From Desulfobacterales bacterium (GTDB taxonomy: Bacteria > Desulfobacterota > Desulfobacteria > Desulfobacterales > SpSt-501), in NCBI GenBank assembly GCA_030834695.1, contig JAUQXK010000145.1:1-64000 (forward strand): a stretch of DNA of 64,000 nt, in the 5' to 3' direction. The position numbers and the translations under genes were made by a program. Below, in pieces: positions 59,736 to 64,000 of the stretch. The notes under the pieces are model-generated. The model was not told the origin of the DNA, ran no database searches, and worked only from the letters and a program-made list of their open reading frames with translations. The stretch's first letter is position 1. Each line of letters opens with the position of its first letter.

Positions 59736-60419
59736 TTATCTGCCTGCCTGCCGAATGGCCGATGTGGCCAATTCATCGGCGCGTTCGTTGTCCACCACCC
59801 CGCGGTGCCCCCGTACCTTAACCAGCTTCAAATCATCAAACGCCGCCATCTGCTTGCGAATGGCGCTGATAATCTCGGTGTTCTTCTTGGGCTTCCAGTT
59901 CAGGCTGAGGACTCCGAGCGCATAGCTGCTGTCGGTGTAAACGCGGACGGGAAACCGCCGGTTTCGCACGGCGGCCAGTCCTTTCTGAATCGCCAACAAC
60001 TCGGCGATGTTGTTCGTGGCTTCTCCGATGTACTCCGAGATCTCCCTGCGATGTGAACCGCACTGCAGCACCACACCGATCCCGGCCGGCCCCGGATTCC
60101 CGGAGGAGGCTCCGTCCGTATGGATGTGCACGATTCGGTCCGCGGGCGGATCGCTCGGCGGCTTCGCGCACTCGGCGGAGTGATTCATCGGCGCTTGCGG
60201 CGCCTCTGCCGGCGCCTCCTCCAGGCATCTCAGGTCATGGCGCTTGACCCGGTATTCGTGAGGTTGATCCAACTGGTACTTGATGCGGACGCGGCCATCT
60301 GTCTGGAGCAGGCGGCCCTCGGCGTCCGCTTCCACCCAGACCTTATTCTTCTTGAAGTGCATCCGGATCCAGGCGGTGCCCGTGGAGTCGGTGGCGTACA
60401 TGGAAGATTTTGGGTTCAT
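59736..60419 (-). CDS. ribonuclease HI with N-terminal extension
   Basis: RNase HI cuts the RNA strand of RNA-DNA hybrids. The catalytic domain (residues about 95-225) has all four acidic residues: HTDGASSGNPG, NNIAELLAI, VYTDSSYALG, and DNERADELA, plus RGHRG. The N-terminal 90 residues form a separate region (TAWIRMHFKKNKVWVEADA) of no known family, followed by a proline-rich linker. It is not the caulimovirus-type domain often fused to RNase H. GAGGCAC precedes ATG 60419. Confidence 0.88.
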   Translation of the reverse strand: MNPKSSMYATDSTGTAWIRMHFKKNKVWVEADAEGRLLQTDGRVRIKYQLDQPHEYRVKRHDLRCLEEAPAEAPQAPMNHSAECAKPPSDPPADRIVHIHTDGASSGNPGPAGIGVVLQCGSHRREISEYIGEATNNIAELLAIQKGLAAVRNRRFPVRVYTDSSYALGVLSLNWKPKKNTEIISAIRKQMAAFDDLKLVKVRGHRGVVDNERADELATSAIRQAGR

Positions 60420-60435
60420 GTGCCTCTAAAGGGTT

Positions 60436-60503
60436 TGGCAGAGAGCATAGAGCATGGGGCAAAAGGCAAAAAAAGGGCAGTTAACCCTATGCGCTTTGCC
60501 CCC
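60436..60503. repeat. word-built imperfect inverted repeat (GAGCATGGGGCAAA)
   Basis: AGAGCATAGAGCATGGGGCA on the left faces CCCTATGCGCTTTGCCCCCT on the right, an imperfect inverted repeat after namZ and upstream of rnhA. It shares the words GAGCATGGGGCA and CTTTGCCC with the repeat at 10.76-10.86 kb. Confidence 0.5.
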
Positions 60504-61679
60504 TTAGGGATACAGGTGATACTCCCGGCTCATTGCCTTGAATTCTTCGAGCTGAGCGTGCCAGGATGCCTCGATGTCCTCGATGGGTTCCAGGGTCTCC
60601 AAACGCTGTCGGATCGACGAATCGCCGATGAGCAGATCGATCGGCCATTTTTCGTATTCGTATTCGTACGGCGGCGGCCGCCATGCGAACGCCTGCGGGT
60701 GATGCCGGATGACCGCCTGCAGCAGGCGCAGGGTGGCGGCGTAGGGCGCATAACGCACCGGGTCGGTCACATGGATCTGGAATCCGGCGCAGCAGCGACC
60801 CTGCCACTTGTTCGAAGTCGGCTCAAAGGCCGCCGGGCGCAGAACCGCCCCGTCGATAGGGGCCTGGCGGAATTCGGCCGTCAGCCGGGACGGCTCGAGG
60901 AAGGGGGCGCCGAAGAGCTCGAACGGTTGAGTGGTGCCGCGCCCCTCGGACACGTTGGTGCCCTCCCACAAGACCTGTCCGGGGTAGACCATGGCCGCAG
61001 CCGGCGTCGGCAGATTGGGGGAAGGGGCCACCCAGGGCAGCCCGGTGTCGGTGAACAGCATTCGGCGTTGCCAGCCCGCCATGGGAACCACCTCGAGATC
61101 GCAACCGATGCCGAAGCGGGTGTTGAATAAGCGGGCCAACTCGCCGATGGTCAGGCCGTGGCGCATGGGGATGGGGAAACGGCCGACAAAAGAGCTAAAC
61201 GCGGGGTTCAGCAGGTTGCCCTCGACCGATTCTCCGCCCAAGGGGTTGGGGCGGTCGAGAACCACTATCTTCTTGCCGCCGTCGCGCGCGGTTTCCATGC
61301 AGTAGGACAACGTATAGATGAAGGTGTAGACCCGGGTGCCCGCATCCTGGAGATCGACCAGCAGAAGGTCGATGTCGTTGAACATTTCCGGACGCGGGAT
61401 ACGGGTGGCTCCATAGAGGCTGAAGACCGGGATGCCGAGGACCGGGTCGGTCATGTCCGCGGACTCGATCATGTTGTCCTGCTTTTCGGCAAAAAAGCCA
61501 TGCTGGGGTGAAAACAGAGCCCTCAGGGCGTCGGGGAAACGATGGTGCAGTCGATCGCGGGTGTGATGAAGGCCTCGATCGACCGAGGCCGGGTTGCACA
61601 GCAGGCCGAGGCGTTGTCCCTTGAACCAGCCCGGCGGATCGGCGAGCAGTCGTTCAAGTCCGGTGTGGACGAAACCCAT
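60504..61679 (-). CDS. NamZ-like exo-beta-N-acetylmuramidase (DUF1343, GH171)
   Basis: NamZ enzymes release MurNAc from the non-reducing end of peptidoglycan fragments. The 391-residue protein shows the family landmarks: LLCNPASVDRG, FSPQHGFFAEKQDN, LLLVDLQDAGTRVYTF, LDRPNPLGGE, SPNLPTPAAAMVYPG, and EGTNVSEGRGTTQPFE. No signal peptide is visible at the N-terminus (MGFVHTGLERLL), so a cytoplasmic role on imported fragments is suggested. The start lacks a clear Shine-Dalgarno sequence. Placed near the MurU-AmgK-like fusion, it fits a MurNAc salvage route, an inference. Confidence 0.88.
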   Translation of the reverse strand: MGFVHTGLERLLADPPGWFKGQRLGLLCNPASVDRGLHHTRDRLHHRFPDALRALFSPQHGFFAEKQDNMIESADMTDPVLGIPVFSLYGATRIPRPEMFNDIDLLLVDLQDAGTRVYTFIYTLSYCMETARDGGKKIVVLDRPNPLGGESVEGNLLNPAFSSFVGRFPIPMRHGLTIGELARLFNTRFGIGCDLEVVPMAGWQRRMLFTDTGLPWVAPSPNLPTPAAAMVYPGQVLWEGTNVSEGRGTTQPFELFGAPFLEPSRLTAEFRQAPIDGAVLRPAAFEPTSNKWQGRCCAGFQIHVTDPVRYAPYAATLRLLQAVIRHHPQAFAWRPPPYEYEYEKWPIDLLIGDSSIRQRLETLEPIEDIEASWHAQLEEFKAMSREYHLYP

Positions 61680-61848
61680 CGTTTGTTAACTTCCTTTCAG
61701 CCAATGGATTTAATCGGGTTCATTACGCCGCCAAAGTGTTTAATACGGCCATGCTACCCATCGGCGCTGCTACCGAAACCCCGCGGCGCCCGACCATGGC
61801 TTGTTAATCGTTTCACAATTTTTTTTCCAAGTAAGTTGGGTCATTATC

Positions 61849-61900
61849 TGTAGGAGCGGCTTTCCAGCCGCGACGATCGAGGCTGAAAGCCTCTCCCACA
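61849..61900. repeat. REP-like double hairpin (TGTAGGAGCGGCTTT type)
   Basis: The 52-base element starts TGTAGGAGCGGCTTT and ends AAAGCCTCTCCCACA, forming a long imperfect palindrome with inner hairpins GCGGCTttccAGCCGC and GAGGCTgaAAGCCTC. Such elements are REP sequences known in pseudomonads and seen in other proteobacteria. No RAYT transposase gene is in this window. Confidence 0.75.
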
Positions 61901-62029
61901 AAAAAACTTTCTTGTCGATAAAGTGGCGCCGCGCGCTATGGCTTGCTTAGCACAACCGCCCGCCGGGTGAAAGCCCTGCGCGCCGGGTGATCAGATGCAG
62001 CCAAGGTGGGCACAAGGCGGCCAAAGGTC

Positions 62030-62058
62030 TTGACAGCCCTACGATTAATCTCTAAAAA
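62030..62058 (+). promoter_or_regulatory. candidate sigma-70 promoter for the P-loop/KOR operon
   Basis: A perfect TTGACA (62030-62035) is followed after 17 bases by TAAAAA (62053-62058), predicting a start near 62065 and a leader of about 90 bases to GTG 62154. Confidence 0.5.
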
Positions 62059-62153
62059 GATTATTTGCTTTTTTCGAATCCCGTCGACCGGTGGGGTGCG
62101 TTTTGTTCCGGCACGATCCTGGTCTGAAAAGATGGAATCCCGGAGGCATTGGG

Positions 62154-62846
62154 GTGGGTCTGAGGCTGGAAGGCGTCGTCGTTCTGGTCGGCAGCTACGG
62201 CAGCGGCAAGTCCGAAGTCGCGGTCAACCTTGCCGTTCACCACCGCCAAGCGGGGATGAACGTCCGGATCGCGGACCTTGACTTGGTGAATCCTTACTTC
62301 CGATCGCGCGAAGCCGAGGTCCAGCTCACCGACCTCGGTATCGACGTCGTTCTCCCGCCCCGGCCGTACGTTCAATCGGAGTTGCCCGTACTGAGCCCGC
62401 GCGTGGCCGGACTGATCCGCCGGGCGGAGGGGCTGACCATTCTCGATGCCGGCGGAGACGCCGTCGGCGCCATGGTGCTTGCGGCGCTCGGGGATGCGTT
62501 TGCCGGGCATTCCTGCCAGGTGCTGCAGGTGATCAATCCGTTGCGGCCGGATACCAGCAGCGTGGCTGGCTGCGCTCGGATCCGACAACAGATCGAAGCG
62601 TCGGCCAAACTGGCGATCACGGGGCTGATCGGAAACGCCAACCTGATCGACGAGACCACTGCCCAGGTGATCACCGACGGCTATGCATTCACAAACCAGG
62701 TGGGTGCGGCCAGCGGCCTGCCGCTGGTGTTCGTGACGGCCGCCGAGGAGTTGTTGCCCCAGGTGGACCCGGCGCAGTTCGGCTGTCCGATTCTGACGAT
62801 CCGGCGCCAACTGGTTCCGCCCTGGAAGCGGGCGCGCAAGCTGTGA
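62154..62846 (+). CDS. P-loop ATPase (CbiA/MinD-like) upstream of 2-oxoacid:ferredoxin oxidoreductase
   Basis: A 230-residue ATPase of the SIMIBI class. Walker A GSYGSGKSEVAVNLA, followed by VRIADLDLVNPYF and LTILDAGGDAVG (Walker B region), fits deviant P-loop proteins such as ParA, MinD and CbiA. GTG 62154 has an ideal GGAGG seven bases upstream; the frame is open to 62091. It lies 14 bases before the ferredoxin-subunit gene, so it is the first gene of that operon. A maturation or assembly role for the oxidoreductase is an inference; databases often call these cobyrinic acid synthases. Confidence 0.8.
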   Translation: MGLRLEGVVVLVGSYGSGKSEVAVNLAVHHRQAGMNVRIADLDLVNPYFRSREAEVQLTDLGIDVVLPPRPYVQSELPVLSPRVAGLIRRAEGLTILDAGGDAVGAMVLAALGDAFAGHSCQVLQVINPLRPDTSSVAGCARIRQQIEASAKLAITGLIGNANLIDETTAQVITDGYAFTNQVGAASGLPLVFVTAAEELLPQVDPAQFGCPILTIRRQLVPPWKRARKL

Positions 62847-62860
62847 GGAGGAAGTGATCG

Positions 62861-63103
62861 ATGGCCTATGAGCATATAGTGGACGTTGAGCGGTGCAAGG
62901 GGTGCGGGTTGTGCGTGGGGGTGTGTCCGAAGGGGGTGCTGGAGATCAGCCGGGAGATGAACACCAAGGGTTATTTTCCGGTGGTTCAGGCGCGGGCCGA
63001 GGACTGCATATTTTGTGCGATCTGCTGCACGATGTGCCCGGACGTGGCGATTACGATCGAGGAGATTGCCGAGGCCGGGGGCACGGGCGCCGGGAGGAAG
63101 TAA
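62861..63103 (+). CDS. 2-oxoacid:ferredoxin oxidoreductase delta (ferredoxin) subunit
   Basis: An 80-residue 2[4Fe-4S] ferredoxin subunit. Two cluster motifs are visible: CKGCGLCVGVCP and CIFCAICCTMCP. It passes electrons from the thiamine-diphosphate core to ferredoxin. Such genes open the kor/vor operon. GAGGAGGAAG precedes the ATG, and TAA is followed one base later by the alpha-subunit ATG. Substrate (2-oxoglutarate, branched-chain, or other) cannot be decided from this subunit. Confidence 0.93.
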   Translation: MAYEHIVDVERCKGCGLCVGVCPKGVLEISREMNTKGYFPVVQARAEDCIFCAICCTMCPDVAITIEEIAEAGGTGAGRK

Positions 63104-63104
63104 G

Positions 63105-64000
63105 ATGGGCAAGGTGTTGATGAAGGGCAATGAGGCGATCGGCGAGGCGGCGATTCGGGCGGGGTGTTTGAACTATTTTGCCTATCCGATCACCCCGCAG
63201 TCGGAGGTGGCCGAGTATCTGTCCAAGCGGCTGCCGGAGGCGGGGGGTGTGTTTCTGCAGGGCGAGAGCGAGGTGGCCGTGTCGTACATGATTTTTGGTG
63301 CGGCGGCGTGCGGGGCGCGGGTGTTCACGACCTCCTCGAGTCCTGGGATCAGCCTGATGAGCGAGGGGCTCAGCTACATCACGGCGGCGGAGTGTCCGGC
63401 GGTGTTTGTGAACATCATGCGGGGCGGTCCGGGGCTGGGGGGGATTCTGCCCTCGCAGGCGGATTACTTTCAGTCGGTGAAGGGCGGGGGCCACGGGGAC
63501 TACCGGCTGTTGGTGCTGGCGCCGGCGAGCGTGCAGGAGGCGGTGGAGATGGTGATGGCGGCCTTTCCGCTGGCGGAGAAGTACCGCAACCCGGTGATGC
63601 TGCTGGGCGACGGGCTGATCGGGCAGATGATGGAGCCGGTGGAGTTTCCGGAGCATCTCAAGAGCGCGCCGTCGAACAAGGACGAGTGGGCCACCAACGG
63701 GATGGCCACCCGGCAGAGCCCGCGGCGGAACCTGGTCAAGACGCTGTATTTGGTGCCCGAGGAGTTGAACGCGCACAACTTGAAGCTGCGGGAGAAGTAT
63801 GCCCGCATGCAGCAGGAGGTGCGCTGGGAGGGCTACAACCTGCAGGGCGAGTACCGGCTGCTGATCGTCAGCTACGGCACGATGAGCCGGGTGTGCCGCA
63901 CGGTGATCGACAACTTCAAGGAGCAGGGCATCGAGATTGGGATGGTGCGGCCGCAGACGCTGTTTCCGTTTCCGCGGCAGGCCGTTCATGCGGCCGCCTG
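63105..64000 (+). CDS. 2-oxoacid:ferredoxin oxidoreductase alpha subunit (partial, runs off window end)
   Basis: The 298 visible residues begin MGKVLMKGNEAIGEAAIRAG and show the family's pyrimidine-binding domain: YPITPQSEVAEYLSKRLPE, ESEVAVSYMIFGAAACGARVFTTSSSPGISLM, and PSQADYFQ, then a domain II start (YRLLIVSYGTMSRV). The enzyme makes acyl-CoA and CO2 from a 2-oxoacid and reduced ferredoxin. It is closest to KorA/VorB. The beta and gamma subunit genes should follow outside the window. Codon use is strongly G-ending (GCG, GTG, GGG, CTG, GAG), more than in neighbouring genes. Confidence 0.93.
   Translation, partial: MGKVLMKGNEAIGEAAIRAGCLNYFAYPITPQSEVAEYLSKRLPEAGGVFLQGESEVAVSYMIFGAAACGARVFTTSSSPGISLMSEGLSYITAAECPAVFVNIMRGGPGLGGILPSQADYFQSVKGGGHGDYRLLVLAPASVQEAVEMVMAAFPLAEKYRNPVMLLGDGLIGQMMEPVEFPEHLKSAPSNKDEWATNGMATRQSPRRNLVKTLYLVPEELNAHNLKLREKYARMQQEVRWEGYNLQGEYRLLIVSYGTMSRVCRTVIDNFKEQGIEIGMVRPQTLFPFPRQAVHAAA

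Larger units (their letters stand above)
61680..62153. other. 474-base intergenic region with repeats and a promoter
   Basis: No gene is seen. The region holds a REP-like hairpin (61849-61900), two CGCCGGGTGA copies near 61966 and 61982, and a candidate promoter (62030-62058) for the operon that follows. Part of it is AT-richer than flanking genes. Confidence 0.7.

Noticed and set aside
10763-60503. CRISPR-like direct repeats in intergenic word repeats
   Set aside because: The words are 7-12 bases, not regularly spaced, have no unique spacers and no cas genes nearby.
63051-63989. 312-codon open frame antisense to the KOR alpha subunit
   Set aside because: It results from G-ending codons on the real strand, giving arginine-, histidine- and leucine-rich nonsense.

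Overview
The window looks like a chromosomal segment of a sulfate-reducing Desulfobacterota bacterium, most likely from the Desulfobacterales (Desulfosarcina-like). This rests on gene content, not on a database match: a complete qrcABCD menaquinone reductase operon, the siroheme-dependent heme pathway genes ahbC, hemB and ahbD, formate-tetrahydrofolate ligase of the Wood-Ljungdahl pathway, a 2-oxoacid:ferredoxin oxidoreductase and system II cytochrome c biogenesis genes. No sat, apr or dsr gene lies in the window, so sulfate reduction itself is inferred. The DNA is GC-rich, densely coded and mostly housekeeping. There is no prophage, insertion sequence, CRISPR array or rRNA, and only one tRNA.

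Layout. 0.3-15.6 kb: an HDOD protein, a B12-binding radical SAM protein, fhs, a heterodimeric ABC exporter, an RNB ribonuclease, a YbaK-type deacylase, a TetR regulator, a HAD-AIR synthase fusion and a second B12-binding radical SAM protein with a TPR-like tail. 15.8-23.7 kb: a respiratory island with resB and ccsB for cytochrome c assembly, then qrcA, qrcB, qrcC, qrcD and a previously easy-to-miss 56-residue membrane protein whose start overlaps the qrcD stop. 23.8-29.9 kb: murA, comEC, an outer-membrane barrel and a small membrane protein. 29.9-36.0 kb (minus strand): a ClpX-like ATPase, ahbC, hemB, ahbD and a CBS protein. 36.2-38.0 kb: small exported and zinc-ribbon proteins, a 3D-domain lipoprotein and tRNA-Leu(GAG).

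38.0-46.6 kb (minus strand): one long gene train lptC-lptA-lptB-rpoN-hpf-ptsN-rapZ-EIIA(Man)-rimI/gap-tpiA-secG. It joins LPS export, sigma-54, ribosome hibernation, regulatory PTS and lower glycolysis. In it the rimI frame has no stop and runs straight into gap. 46.8-53.8 kb (plus strand): an M23 peptidase, a DUF39 homocysteine-biosynthesis protein, thpR, recA and alaS. 53.8-61.7 kb (mostly minus strand): a plant-type dapB, an AmgK-MurU-like fusion, plsB, a small membrane protein, an RNase HI and a NamZ-like muramidase. The fusion and NamZ together suggest MurNAc salvage. 62.1-64.0 kb: a P-loop ATPase followed by the delta and alpha subunits of a 2-oxoacid:ferredoxin oxidoreductase, cut off by the window end.

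The most interesting items are the small protein closing the qrc operon, the HAD-AIR synthase fusion whose HAD nucleophile is replaced by histidine, the open rimI-gap reading frame, two genes whose near-consensus promoters leave no room for a leader, the ClpX-like ATPase heading the heme cluster, the NamZ plus AmgK-MurU salvage set, and a set of intergenic inverted repeats built from short repeated words.
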